NCBI GenBank assembly: GCA_951640165.1
Contig: OX621247.1
Span: 25,022,001-25,086,000, forward strand
Reading direction: 5' to 3'
DNA from: Pseudoips prasinana
Taxonomy: Eukaryota > Arthropoda > Insecta > Lepidoptera > Nolidae
Length of the DNA: 64,000 bases
The notes below the pieces were generated by a model that was not told the DNA's origin, ran no database searches, and saw nothing but the letters and a program-made list of their open reading frames with translations. Both the position numbers and the translations under genes were made by a program. How positions within the stretch are numbered: position 1 is the stretch's first letter; every line of letters begins with the position of its first letter. Of this stretch, positions 10,626 through 22,827 are shown one piece after another.

Positions 10626-11319
10626 TAGTATTATAATATTAGGAGACACAATCATAGCCAGTGCATTAACGATCCACAAAGATAAGCTAACGCATCATTA
10701 ACAGAAATCACACTTTTCTTCTATTAATTAGTAGAATTTTGAAAGCAAAAACACCAATTCACTGCCTACAAATGGGCAGTGGTATCTTTGCTAATCGCAA
10801 TTGACAATAATGACAATAACGGCTAGTCCTGCAATAATTGCCGAATATTTAAACATTCCACCTGCCCTAATATTGTTTCTTCTTATTATTGTTTTTATGT
10901 CAATATGAAAGCCCTCCCCATGGTCATCGCTGAAATCCCCACAATCATAATATTACAAGCACTGACTTAGGAACTACATGGGAACTACGAACCAACCATA
11001 ATTATACCAACCAACGTATTAATTCAATTTCATATCTAGTCGTACTAGATGGCGTTAAATACAAGTGTCTCAGTAAATTTACATCTTGATAGTAGATGGC
11101 GTTCAAAGCTAATTTATATCTCGATATTATACATGTCATTAGGTACTTACAGAAAATAATATAAATACCTAATAGGTACGCGAAAACTTATAAAGAATAT
11201 TTTTTAAAATTGTAAGAATAAATCATTACAACCATAGACAATTTGGGGCGTATTAACAGAGCTGCCAACTTCTAAGAGATTATCCAACATCCGGGGAATA
11301 TGAGCTTTTATCAGGTAAT
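10626..11319. other. Unassigned spacer
   Basis: AT-rich, with two copies of an AGATGGCGTT motif (11045-11060 and 11092-11105) similar to GCCATCTA units near 4870 and 5050. No gene was recognised. Confidence 0.35.
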
Positions 11320-11670
11320 TAAAAAACAGAGACCTAGGGAGCAATAAAAGTGGAAAACTAAGAAAAGTGCAAGTTATTAGTGAAAATAAACAGTGCCAAG
11401 TGTTTCGTACACAGTATACGTACAGTGATGGGTGTATCGTGTACGTTAGTACTTTAGCAAAGTGCTCTTCACTCTGTAAGGCGTCACGGGGACTATAAGT
11501 GCGCGTGCGCCACATATGAACTCTCACCGAATGCTAGTCGCCGGGACTCTAAAAGTTCGTGAGCGTTCCGCTTTCTTAGTATTGCACCAACTATCACTCT
11601 CAACGCCAATATCCTTTGCCAACACTAGTTTCCCTTCCAATCCCCTGCCTGCCTGTAAATATATGAAATG
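11320..11670. repeat. Dispersed GC-richer repeat, copy 1 of 2
   Basis: Shares about 340 bp of similarity with 38040-38370, including AAACAGTGCCAAGTGTT(T)CG, TACACAGT, GTGTACGT, CTAGTCGCCGGGACTCT, CAACGCCAATA and CTAGTTTC..TTCCAATCCCCTG. It is inserted here just upstream of USF, and the second copy lies inside an intron of the zinc-finger gene. No protein frame is shared, so it is probably a solo LTR, a LINE 5' UTR or a SINE of unknown class. Confidence 0.6.
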
Positions 11671-12193
11671 TAACAAAATTTTAAATGATTTTAAGGTTTT
11701 TCAAAAATATTAGAATAAAAAATGTGAGCCGTCACGGGACGCCTGGCAGATGTGAAACATCGACATTATTTTGTAAAAGTAATATGCAAAAAGAACATAT
11801 TGTGATAGGAACTAAATATGTCATAATGATAAAATAAAAAGTCGATTGCGCATGCGTCACGGCATGCGTCGCCACGCCAGAAATCTGTTTTACGTGCGGC
11901 TATAGATGTTTCACATCAATAAAAACCTTTTAATAATCCTAATACACCCGATACTCTATTTATCTTATTTTCTTGCACGCACTCTTTTTTACTTATTGAT
12001 TAATCTTTGTCAATTCTTGGATTACATTGAAACCAGGGAATTATAAAATCTTTTTAGGCAACTCTATGAATGACGAAAGTGGCAGTCGCAAATTGGCAAC
12101 TCTGATGGTTTCTTTTGTCTATGATCACATCACATGACCCTTTTATTTTGTTCCCGTGATCAAATTGTGGAAATTCAAAAATAATTACGCGCA

Positions 12194-15100
12194 ATGGCCA
12201 AAGTGGAAATTGACATTGATGACATGCATGAAAATTCACTTGATAACAGGTAATATACGGCAATGTTTACTGTAATTTGTGTTGTGCATTATATAATTAG
12301 GCTTTAAACTACCGAAGGTCATCGCATTATAGTTTTGCAACTTGGCAGCGACGCAGCGATCTCTCGATTTAGATTTTATTTTCAAGTGTTGTGTTTTAAT
12401 TAATCGCGTTTGTTTACAGTGCAGACGGCGAATATATGGGCATGGTAGATGAAGGATCTTTCGGTATGTCATAACAATAACCTTTAAATATAACTTTCGT
12501 GAAAACAATGATTTTAATGTCAAAACAATATTTCCACTGTAGACTCTACTTGTTTACTTTATACATAATACATTAAATTAACCCTAATTGGTAACAGCTT
12601 TCAATTTAATTATCTCCATGTATTGAGTAGAAGTATATGTGTTATTTAATTAAGTTAAATTTAATTATGGTAAAATTTCAGGAAGTAATGAGGAGAGATC
12701 TCAATTATCGTCTCAGTTGACTGTAGACTTGGATGCTAACGAAAATTGTGCTGCTTATAACTTCAAAGATATATGTGAGTTACCAAATTGTTATGATGTT
12801 GTGTTGTCATATTTGATATTTTCCAAGAAGTTGTTGATTTTGGTTGATCATGGTGTTAGTTACTTTTACAAAAGCTAGTGCTTATAGTCTTTGCATCACA
12901 GAATAGCACACATATTAAATTGTGTAACTATTGAGTGATTTATGAACATACAATAAAGAAAAGACATATTATATACTTTACCTTGGTCTCCATTCTCATA
13001 AGTTTATGTTCTAGCTTAATTAAAGTTTTCTACTGGCTGTAATTTTACTTAACGGATGAATTAGATTTATCATCTTGAACAGAATATTTAAAATGTAATA
13101 ATGCCATTTTATGGATACAAATTTAAAAATTACAATAAACACATAATAGTAGCACAGTAAAAATACAGATATTAAATGTTATGCGAGTCTTATAGGCTCG
13201 CTCACTTCATCATCATGCTGGACAACAATCTCCATAATTGCTGGTCTATAACATATAACAAGAGCATATCCTACTAGTATTATAAATATGAAAGTCTGAT
13301 AGATGTTTGTCACTCTGCCACATCAAAACCATTGAATGGTTTTGATGAGACTTTGTAATAATATACCTTATACATCTGAATAACACACAAGTTATAATTT
13401 ATTAAGTTTATTGCTGGTATAACCGCAGAACACAGCTAGTAAATAACATATTATAAATTTATCCACTATATAATAAATATATCTACTGGCTGTCCTCTGC
13501 GATACTCCTTGGTTATATATATATATATATATATATATATGTTCTCGGACGTTACTCCAGTTTTTTACCAAGCAAGATGAGTCCTTGCAACTATAATTAT
13601 GTTTTCTAATCTTTTTCCTCTTATCGTTCCAGATAAAATCATTATTAAATAACATTTTTGTTATGTATTGTTGCCTCAATTTTAAGGTAGTAAAGAAAAT
13701 GTAATATGTTTGTTACAGCGGGATCAGTGACCTATAAACTAATCACAATGACCGGAGAAGAAACAGGAAACAATATGACTCACTCACCATCACATGGTGA
13801 GTCAAACAATGCACAGCACAAAGTAACTATAGGCATGATTTTGGCAAAAGGTTATAATCTCTTAGCATTACTCTGTCCTATAATATTGAACCAACAATTA
13901 GGAGTATAGGAAATTTAAGAAGCTCTATTTACTTCTAACTAAAAAAAATGTTTTATAAAAACAAATAAATATATTTTTGGCTCCACAAACAAAATGCCTT
14001 AGCTGATAGTCTTTCTTGTGTAGCTACTATTTTCTTTTGTTAAATTTGCATCTTAACTGATACTGAATTTTGTTTGGTCCAGACGCCAGCATCATCCAGC
14101 TACCCCAATCTGTCAAACTTCTTTTATAGATTTTCAACTTTATCACAAAAGTATGAGGTTCACTTTCAATCGGGGAAATTTGACAGATTGGAGTAGCTTG
14201 ATGTGCTGGTGTTTGTACATGTTGAAATATGTATTGTCTACCAGCAAATGAAGTGTTGCTTAGTGTAGGTTACAAACTTCTATAACATATTGCTTTGGTA
14301 GAAGTTGCTCATATTTTCACTGATTGTGCAAAAAATGTAAGTTGGTCACACACACCCAACCACTTGCAGATGTTGGAGAGTGATCTTTCCGAAGGTTGAA
14401 AGAGCTTGAAAGTACAATTTAAATCTCTGTGGTGCCAGCATTGAATCCATGGTTTCACTGCTACGTGATAAATCGAAATAAATATAAATAACAGTAATAT
14501 ATTGATATAAAATTATATTACTACCTACATCTTATTTTTTGTTTTAAAAATACCCCCATGTAAACTGATACTGAACTATTTGGTCACAGTAATAAAGCAG
14601 GTATAGGTAAGTGAAGTCCTATATTCCTTGTATTTTAACATAAAATTAATGAATTACAGGCCTTCCAGACACAGAATACTATGTGATAAGCAACCCTGTA
14701 GAAGTATTTGGTACAGCAAATGCACCTAAAAAGCCTGTGCGTAGAGACCCTTTGCAAACCAAAGCTGTTACGGCGAAGAAGGTATGCTATTATCTGTAAA
14801 CACTGCGGACGAAAGATATTATTGACTCTAGGCCCATATTTTATATGTTTTTCCTCGAGGATATTAACTGACCCTCATTCATATTCATACGTGCCTACGT
14901 CAGTAAAGCCCTGAGCAGAGGTTCGAAACCAATGTGGATTGCTACACAGCTTAAGACCCTACCTAGCTAGCCTTTATTGTCTACAGAGTAAAGCAGGGAA
15001 ATGTGGACGGACAAACAGAAGGTGTTTGTCAAATGATAGTGTGCTATTTACTCATTGCTGGATTATTGTAACCATGGTCTAAGATTTAAAGGAGATAATT

Positions 15101-17522
15101 ATCAAAAACATCCAGGCCACAGATGATAGTAATAGAATATAGCTTCCTGTAGCTCAATTCTCAGTTTTTCTGCAGCCTGACTGGGAAATACACACAATAC
15201 ATGCTGTTATAATGACTTGATGTTGAGTTTCTGGACATGCCTAAGGTTGTCAGAGCATATCTACGTATTCGTGTAGCAAAGTGTCCTGGGGCTCTACCGG
15301 ATAAGTCGCCGAATATCGATTTCTTAAATGGCGTTCACATAAATAAACATTAAAAATTACTTAATCAATCGTTAAATCGGCTTCCATGAGCACATGTGAC
15401 GTCATAAATGGGCCGGGATCGATTGTCAATGTTGAAGCCGATTTAACGATTGATTAAGTCATTTTTAACCTTTATTTATTTGAACGCCATTTAAGAAATC
15501 GATGTTCGGCGACTTAGCTGGTAGAGCCCCAGGTCGAATATCGGCCATAGCAGCCAGTCTTAATCGAAAATCACTTGTGCAGGACATTATATATATATTG
15601 TCAGAATGTTTGCGTTTCTGTGAGAATGATGTATGATTGTATTTTAAAATCAATGTTTATGTATGTATATTTATATTTAAAATAATTCTTGTAATAATTA
15701 TCTTTAATTATTGTAATTGGTGTCATACCATTTTAATTAAAGTAAATAAATAAATAAATTATAGTGAACAAGTGTGCTTAAAAGCAAGTGCACTTTCTAA
15801 TCCCTCACTATCATGACCCGATGGGAAGGGAAACTGACACCACCGGAAAGAGGTCGGGTACGTGACCGACGTCTTCACGTGCTCTACGAGGCACGAAGAT
15901 ATAACACCAACTACTGCCAGACTGGGCTGATACTGAGAATTATAACAGAAAAAGTGATTTCCGTTTTTTTTGTCTGCCCCGGGATTTCATCCGAGTATGC
16001 TACCTACGAGGCAGCCATATGTCTTATATATAAGTCATCATCATCATCAGTCATAACGCCGACAAAAATCAGATTGATTACAATACACAGAAAAAACCTA
16101 TAGCAAGACGAATAAACATGTTCATGAACTCACGTATTTGTCTTGTGCAAGGATTGAACCCGCAACCTTTTCCACAGAAGTTGTACTACCAACTGAGTCA
16201 TGGCAATGCATGTATTTTATTTTTTTATTTTTATTTTATTTTTATTTGGAAAACTTACAGCTAATACAATCAATAATCAAATATTAATATTAAAATAAGG
16301 CCAATTACAAGTTTCCACTATTATACAGTTTCTATACAGAAGATACAGTTGAGCATTGAAAAGACAGCATTAAGCCGCGTTGGAAAACAAAATTAAACTA
16401 AAAAGGGACATTAATACAATTAAATTTAAGTAAAGAGAATATTATACATTTAAGCTTTTTAAGCATCAAAAAAGATTTTGCCAACCGTATTTTTAAATTT
16501 AGCGATATTCATATCAATTAAATCAAGGTCGACCCTCCGACACTCCGCGTTAAACGAGCGACATACTCTTATAAGGTATGAGTTTTGTCTGTAAACAGTT
16601 CTTACGCTAGGCACATGGAGAAGATCTGATCTACGGAGAAAAGCCGAAGGTACTCTCAGTCCAATCTTGCCAACCAACTCAGGAACATCAATCGCACCAT
16701 TCATGATACCTAATAAAAATGTTAGATATATACATACTTGTAGATGTATACATACTATTATATGCATTTGTAAAAAGATATTCTTTGACATTACAAACAA
16801 ACACATCAGTTTAATTTATTTGCATTGATGGAATTATCATCTTCTTATTTCAGCGTGACGACAAAAGGCGGGCTACACATAACGAGGTTGAAAGACGGCG
16901 ACGAGACAAAATCAACAGCTGGATCTCCAAATTAGCACTTCTTGTCCCTAACTCTGGCCTCCCGGATTCGGCTAGCAAAGGTGGCATACTAGCTAAAGCT
17001 TGCGACCATATCACTGATCTTACGGAGAAACACAAGAGGTAATTGGTCCTTCTGAATAGTTTAATTACACTGTTCTATAATATAGATAGGTATTATAGTA
17101 AGTAATATTGACGGGCCTGTTGGCGTGGTTGGTAAATGCTTGCTTTCCACGCCGTAGGTCGTGGGTTCGATTCCCACCCAGGACCGATATTCGTGTGCAT
17201 GAACATATCTGTTTGTCCTGAGTTTGGGTATAATTATATATTTACATAAAGCAGTAGTATATCAGTTATCTGATTTCCATATTACAACCTCTGGTTCATT
17301 TGGGATCAGATGACCGTGCGTAAATAATGTCCCACGATATTATTATAATTATTTTGTTTCAGATTAGAGAAGTTGGAAGTTGAGAATGAGAAATTAGTGC
17401 TGGAAATATTAAGACTAAACCAAGAACTATCGGAAGTGCGCAAGGAAAATAGTTCGATGCGCAATCAGTTAGCAGACAACTGCATAGTTGTGTCCCACAG
17501 GCCGAAAGGGCAGAAGTCTTAG
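12194..17522 (+). CDS. Usf: Upstream stimulatory factor (USF) bHLH-leucine zipper, 7 coding exons
   Basis: Joined exons: 12194-12249, 12420-12463, 12682-12774, 13719-13796, 14660-14781, 16854-17038, 17363-17522. All introns are GT/AG with matching phases, giving 738 nt and 245 aa. The C-terminal half is diagnostic: RDDKRRATHNEVERRRRDKI opens the basic region with the H-E-R residues that read E-boxes, and SKGGILAKACDHI is the second helix of the USF subfamily, followed by a heptad leucine zipper. Upstream, SGSVTYKLI and DTEYYVISNPVEVF match the USF-specific region. USF dimers bind CACGTG in the nucleus and activate many promoters; this is family knowledge. The protein is shorter than human USF1 (310 aa), with a reduced activation region. 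The start ATG follows GCGCA and begins MAKVEIDIDDMHE. Introns hold several mobile elements. Confidence 0.93.
13200..13270 (-). mobile_element. RTE 3' end remnant in USF intron 3
   Basis: CATCATCATGCTGGACAAC...ATCTCCATAATTGCTGGTCT is a short degraded copy of the RTE terminus seen in full at 5117 and 47624. Confidence 0.55.
13514..13541. repeat. (AT)n microsatellite
   Basis: About 13 uninterrupted AT dinucleotides in intron 3 of USF. Confidence 0.9.
14085..14215. mobile_element. MITE, GACGCCAGC family, copy 1
   Basis: An inverted-repeat element of about 130 bp. The left arm GCATCATCCAGCTACCCCAA / TCTGTCAAA pairs with the right arm TTTGACAGATTGGAGTAGCT / TGATGTGCTGG around the core TTTTCAACTTTATCACAAAA. 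Two near-identical relatives lie at 58404-58543 and 58898-59030. The high similarity among the three suggests relatively recent spread. It is in USF intron 4. Confidence 0.8.
15286..15532. mobile_element. MITE, CTGGGGCTCTACCGG family, full copy
   Basis: A 247 bp element with long terminal inverted repeats (about 110 bp per arm). The ends are CTGGGGCTCTACCGG and its complement, then AAGTCGCCGAA, AATGGCGTTCA, and CGATTGATTAAGT on each arm. The centre contains CACATGTGACGTCATAAATG. Other copies are at 32005-32232, with fragments at 59255-59318 and 62899-62948. It is in USF intron 5. Confidence 0.85.
15740..16210 (-). mobile_element. tRNA-related SINEs (two partial copies)
   Basis: 15770-16000 matches the body of the full SINE at 36985-37345 (GTGCACTTTCTA, CCGGAAAGAGGTC, GTGCTCTACGAGGC, GCTGATACTGAGA, CCCCGGGATT). 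16125-16205 has a second tRNA-like head on the minus strand, with its B-box at GGGTTCAATCC and an A-box TGACTCAGTTGGTAG. Both are in USF intron 5. Confidence 0.65.
16211..16760 (-). mobile_element. 5'-truncated LINE ORF2 C-terminus
   Basis: The minus-strand frame ending at 16459 reads IMNGAIDVPELVGKIGLRVPS...VRTVYRQNSYLIRVCRSFNAEC...DMNIAKFKNTV. This is the style of C-terminal region seen in lepidopteran CR1/jockey-group LINEs. It is followed by an AT-rich 3' UTR ending in a T/TTTA-rich tract at about 16215-16245 (an A-rich tail on the minus strand). No RT catalytic motifs remain. Confidence 0.7.
16854..17038 (+). CDS. Usf: USF exon 6: basic helix-loop-helix
   Basis: This 185 nt exon carries the whole basic region and most of the HLH. 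The basic residues are H-N-E-V-E-R-R-R-R-D-K, helix 1 is INSWISKLALLVP, and helix 2 is GGILAKACDHITDL. The loop (NSGLPDSAS) is shorter than in vertebrate USF1. The exon ends in AAG AG|GTAATT, and the arginine codon is completed by exon 7. Confidence 0.93.
17106..17345 (+). mobile_element. tRNA-derived SINE (family of 7013)
   Basis: A near full-length copy. The head is GACGGGCCTGTTGGCGTGGT with the B-box GGTTCGATTCCC, then GATATTCGTGTGCATGAACA, CTGTTTGTCCTGAGT, and the tail TCATTTGGGATCAGATGACC ending with an AATGTCCCA(C/G)GATATTATTA. It sits in the last intron of USF. Confidence 0.8.
17363..17522 (+). CDS. Usf: USF exon 7: leucine zipper and stop
   Basis: Encodes LEKLEVENEKLVLEILRLNQ... with leucines at heptad spacing, a polar tail ending HRPKGQKS, and the TAG at 17520-17522. 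The zipper mediates USF dimerisation. An AATAAA poly(A) signal lies about 205 nt downstream. Confidence 0.92.
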
Positions 17523-17726
17523 TGAACACTTGTGTAAATAGGTGCTTGACTGTGTGAAGTGATCTTCGAATAACAAATGGAAGTTTTAGTATAATTTTAC
17601 TATTAGCCTTTCACCAAAATCTGGGACTAATCAAAGGATAGTTTTGAATTGTTGACAGAAGAAAAGCTGTCAAAATTGAAAGTTCTGCTACAATGAAGTC
17701 TTGGTGAAATAGGCGTAAGGCCTTTA

Positions 17727-17732
17727 AATAAA
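17727..17732 (+). terminator. Likely poly(A) signal of USF
   Basis: AATAAA 205 nt downstream of the USF stop codon, the first canonical hexamer after it. Confidence 0.55.
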
Positions 17733-17859
17733 TTGATCTCAAATCTGAGTGGCTTGTGATATGTGACTTTAATCCCTGATGCCTAAATATGGCTCTTTAG
17801 TTGGGTTCATTTCACTGCAGATGCCATTGTTTTATCTGGTGTGTATGTAATGTGTGTTG

Positions 17860-18600
17860 TTTAACACAGTGCAGGAGGGTTTGAACCCGAAGTGCACCTG
17901 TGTTTAGGTGCACTTTCCCTGTTCTCATAATCTGATAGGAGGGCTATACGACATAATCGGGGAGAGATTAGGCGCATGATTGACAGCTTTACGTGGTCTC
18001 CGAGTCTCCTTATCTGCGGTTCAACACTACCACTAGACTGGTGAGATAGGTGTTTATAATACATTAAGTACCACACATAATAGGGACAATAGTTAAAACA
18101 ATAGCGAGTGCAGTTTTCTTTCAGCGTAGGGTGGTTTGAAGTTCATGTCTTTGAACATAGAGGTATCTTTTTAATTTACCCTAAAATCTTTGCTATACTG
18201 CGCCCGGAAAGCCGCTGGTTCGGTCTCAGAATATAGACCAATCTTTGCAAAGAAAGTTATAGACATTTGTTCCTATACGTGCCTTAGAGCGCATGTTAAG
18301 CCATTGATTATTATAAAAATATATATTATAGGTAATAACATATAATTACATATTTTAAAGCCCAAAGTAACCTGACAGCTGATGTAATTGTCAGTTTCGA
18401 GATCAGACCGCAGTCGCTAATAGATATTTGATGCGTTCATGGCAAGTTTCCCTCACAGGCTCCTTAACGATTGACGGGGTTATGTCTGAGCGTATCTGTG
18501 CTTCGGAGGACACGTTAAACTGTAGTCATTATTAGACTACAGTCGTTAAGCCAAGCTTCTGGGCAACTTGAGCGCACTAGGCTGAACACTGCCCATATGG
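17860..18600 (-). repeat. SINE body and dispersed-repeat fragments
   Basis: 17870-18065 carries the body motifs of the 36985 SINE family (GTGCACTTTCCCTGTTCTCATAATC, TTTACGTGGTCTCCGAG). 18395-18600 is a diverged minus-orientation copy of the family at 22828 (GCTTCGGAGGACACGTTAA, ACAGTCGTTAAGCCA, CACTGCCCATAT). No gene was seen. Confidence 0.5.
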
Positions 18601-18950
18601 ATGAATAAACTTGTTTTGTAAGTCTGGTAGCTAACTGAAACAGATAACTAGAACTGAGACGCTGATGATAATAGTAAAAAAAATAATATATTTAGCTGTT
18701 TTACGGCATACCTACAAATAATAGCTAACGGGTTTCCATGATCTCTTTAGGATGGATTTAGTGGGCGTGTTAAGAAATAGATACTCAAGCCCTTTTTCAG
18801 ATTTAAGATCAATTTTAGGGCCTGTATTATCACACCGGCATTGGAAGTAATACTGTCTACAGATAACTCACACTCACAGGTAATTATTCGTGAAATAATT
18901 GGTTTAAGTTAACCTACAGTTACTCATTGAAATCATATGATCTCCATCAG

Positions 18951-19169
18951 ATGTGGTATACTAAATTGCAATGTTATTTGATTTAGTATACCACATTATA
19001 GAAATGATTAACAATAATTAATAATAACAAACAAAAAGAATATTATACCACTTCTGAATTCGTTTAAAATGTCTACTTTAAACGAATTCAGAAGTGGGCA
19101 ATATTCAAACTAGTCTCAGTTTGAATATCTTTGCGTTTCTTTCGTTGAATGTCGATATAATAGAAACGC
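18951..19169. repeat. Cluster of four hairpins
   Basis: Four separate inverted repeats in 220 bp: 18951-18966 / 18981-18996 (16 bp perfect, 14 nt loop); 19048-19066 / 19079-19097 (19 bp perfect, 12 nt loop); 19101-19111 / 19118-19128 (11 bp, 6 nt loop); and GCGTTTCT / AGAAACGC at 19133-19140 / 19162-19169. Together they could be a degenerate foldback element, repeated local inverted duplications, or structured RNA. No coding content was found. Confidence 0.6.
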
Positions 19170-19799
19170 ATATATAAGGCTACTTGAACATGCATAGTGG
19201 TGGTAAAATGATGCTTCTTAACGAGTCAGTAACACTTAATGAAATAAAAAATTGGTGGTTGACGACAAGGGCAGACAAAACTGTTTGTTTATAAAAACGA
19301 GCGTCATATTTTTTTAACAAAATCTAATAGTCTGGTCGTCAGGTTCAAAAGTGAGTGGTTAAGCAATTAAAATTGGTTCGCATTCTTTATGTTAAATCCA
19401 TTGGCTGCCTCTTACTACTTATGTACGTATGAAAAAGATGGGGAATTTTTTGTTCCCTCAATAAGCCTCTTATTGCTGAAATAAAAGAAGCGGCATGTTG
19501 GAGTTGTACGGTAAAGTTGTAGAAATTCCTAGCCTGACTGTAACACGGCGTTTACAGTAAAAAAAGTCAAGTTAATTACTCACGTCTATTCAGTATAGAC
19601 TAGACGATTTGTAATTCACAAGTTCATTCCCATACCGTACAACATTAACCACATGGCCTATACTTGTTTATATTACCTATTTACTAAAGGTCCGGCCTTA
19701 CTTCGTACGTGTATATTTTCATACATAAAGACCATCCCAATTTACAACATTTATCTTCATTAAAACCTTATCGTGGCAATTCTTATGTAATTAATAATT
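19170..19799. other. Unassigned spacer
   Basis: AT-rich DNA without recognisable genes or repeats. Confidence 0.4.
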
Positions 19800-19915
19800 A
19801 TACGGAGTTCGCAAGCCAGACGCGGTGACTAAGTGCCCTTCAAATGGTAACGTTATAAAAACCTTGGGGGAGGCCTATGTATAGCAGTTGATATCAGGCT
19901 GATTATGTGATGATA
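19800..19915 (+). mobile_element. LINE 3' end fragment (family of 50165)
   Basis: Shares GACTAAGTGCCCTTCAAATG / GTAACGTTATAAAAACCTTG, GGGAGGC and ATATCAGGCTGATTATGTGATGATA with 50340-50460. There the upstream part CCCGTGGGTATCGTAAAAGG is also present. It is the 3' terminus of a non-LTR element. Confidence 0.55.
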
Positions 19916-22827
19916 CATACGCGAATTGATTTTTATTAAGTAGATTTATTTGACTTTCGCGTAGTCATTGCTGATTATGGCGGGAGCATCATCCCAGGAC
20001 CGGTCAACTAATTTAAAACACTTTGAAAGTTTAAGGAAAAAGCAACACATTCTGCCCCGTCCGTTCATACGGAAATCGGGAAACACTGTGTACAAATAGA
20101 GCTAAGCATAAACGAATTGCTACTTACTGCGTTGATGGCAAGTCACATACACACACACACAACTTTAATAGCGCGCAAGTTTCTCGTCAAAACCTCGAAC
20201 TTGTCGAGACGCTGATCTATATATTATCTGTGTTAATATTGGACAAACATACCCAAGAAAATCGACTAAAATAGAATACTTATATCAAGGCAGCTTGGAC
20301 AGTATTTCTCCCAATTAAATCGGTGTTAGGTAATAGTATCCTAATATATTATGATTTGTAATGAACTTCTATATTGAATAATGTTGTTATTATTTTCGTT
20401 TTATGAATATAATTAGTTGATGTTATAATATTATGAATCGTGCTTGTGTGTTTGAGTTCTAATGTTGCCAAATTGTGTTTCATTATGTTGAATGTACTGT
20501 GGATTTTTGTTGTGATAGGAAATACAATATATTGAGAGGGTAGTCCACCTACCACGTTACGATTTTAAAAAAGAAATAATCCTATAAGCGTAGTATTTTA
20601 CTATCCCCTGAACACACTAAAAAGCCATCTAAATAAGATAAGGTTTAAGAGTACAAATATGAGGTAGACTATTCTCTTAATAATATGAAGTAAACAGAAA
20701 TCAATTGAAAAAGGTCATAATATTATGTACTAAAACTATATCATATAGGTATTATTTATATGATTGGATTTATCAATATACAATATATAACAAAGAGGTG
20801 ATCATATTAAAATTAATGGAAGTGAACTGTAACTAAACAATTGAACAAAAATTTTGCAATACAACCAAAAATGTACTCTTCTAAATACATTAGTTGATAA
20901 AAAACTATGATCTGCAAATTGCATGTGTACATTCGACTCCATAATATATGATTACTTACTTTTAATCCGTTATGATATTAGTGTAAATCCTCCAAATACT
21001 GATTTTAAACCTCGCGTTGCTCAACAGTGAAGTGTATAACGTCAAATAATGGTAGATTTTTATGTTTAGAAAGGAACAATATTAATATCAGCTCTTGAGT
21101 GTAAAAGTTAGCGCTGTCAGACGCTCGTGTCTGATACAATGTAATGCCGTGTTGTTCTTGCACCTTTCTCCGGACGTGACGCCTGACAGAGAGAGGTAGA
21201 AAGAGAGAGAGAGAGCACTTGTGTTTGAGGCTTGAGCACACAACTCTTAACCAGAAAATGAATGGCACGCGCAAATGCTAAATCTCCTGGCAAAATTTCA
21301 AGGAGAATATTATTGTTATATTGCCCTGAACAATTGACAAAATTTCAGATTCATTTGGCGGATATACACCAATTTCTTAATCTTAATATGTTATGTATTT
21401 TATATTTACTACACGCGAATTATATTGCCTATGTCTGTGATCTGGGGCAATAAAATTAAAAGCCTAAACTAAAATAGTTATAAGTAACCAAATGAATACA
21501 CAGGAAACATTGTATGCAACAAACATAATATAACACTACTTCCTATAAGCAGTAAGTTGAAATTAAATATAACAAGTTATTAATAAAATGGTTATTTCTG
21601 CAACTGGTTGATAGATAAGTCGAACAAAAGTATATTAAATGAGCCCATTTGCACAGAAAATAATTTATGTAATAATAACGGTAAGGATAGTGATTATTTA
21701 TTTCATCTTCGTGCTAATGGGTCCAAAGTATGAATGTTCTAAAATAAAACTATGTATGTTGTTCTAATTATACATTTTTATATGATACTAGATATAGGAC
21801 CTTACAAATAAAATTAGAGTCAAAATGATCTTGGCATTTTTGTTTTAAACTTTGAAAATTACTGTCAACTTTTAAACAACTTTTCAAATTTTCCACAAGT
21901 TACGTATCGATTAATTATAAGCGCGTAATTTTTTTTTCTGTATTTTTTGGCTCCCTTATAATGAAGAATCAGTGAGAAATCAAGCAGTTATTAAAATTAA
22001 AGATTTTATGAAGGAATAATTTCCATAAAACGTTGACAAACGGTGCACACTCTTCATAAATCAGTTTACGAATAGACAGGGTATAAAAGCTACATTTTTG
22101 TACTACCTTGAAAATTTCTTGAGAAATCGTTATAAGCTTTTGTTGGGAACTAAGAAGGGGTACTATACTCCTTTTACGAATGGCAGTATTGAAGTGTGGC
22201 GCACGCGTAAAGTAACGTCTTGTTTAGTATGAAATCCAAACATTTCTTAACAGATTTAATATTAACCTTTGTACAACGCGTGTCCACTCCTGTCAGAAAC
22301 GCAAGGAGCCAGATACTGGTCGCATGCGCATACATACATGTTTACCGTAAGCGACGAAATGACAATATAACCGTCCCAGCGGCCTATGGTATGTAAAACA
22401 ATAAGTAGTAAATTTTACTATATTGATTGAATATTTTATAGTAATCAAAAATATAATCTTAAATCATTTTTGTTGAATTGAAGATATATATTATTTCGGA
22501 ATACCCAAGTAAATGTTGCTCAGATCATTTTGCCCCGACTTAGTTGGTAATGTAGGGTACATTAGCTTTAAGAGTTGATTTGTTCATAACTAAAATAATT
22601 GGCTTGCATTTATTTAAACCATCACAAACCAAAATACCGATAATGTTACATGGATCAGTTGGTTTATTATATTACATTTTTTTTATGTAGCACAGATTTA
22701 TTTCAATATAATCAGGTGTTGTTATGATATTGTGTTTTATTGAAGATGACACTATGTCGCTTGCTTAACTTCAATCCACGTACCGTTCAATCAAATAACA
22801 TATATTTTCTAGAAGTGCTTGCTTATC
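19916..22827. other. Gene-poor AT-rich intergenic region
   Basis: I see only simple features here: a (CA)n run at 20149-20160, GA repeats around 21190-21215, and AT-rich tracts. The open frames lack family resemblance and splice support. Confidence 0.45.

Noticed and set aside
12054..12523. Minus-strand ORFs opposite USF exons 1-2
   Set aside because: They are shadows of the plus-strand USF exons, which have matched splice phases and family homology.
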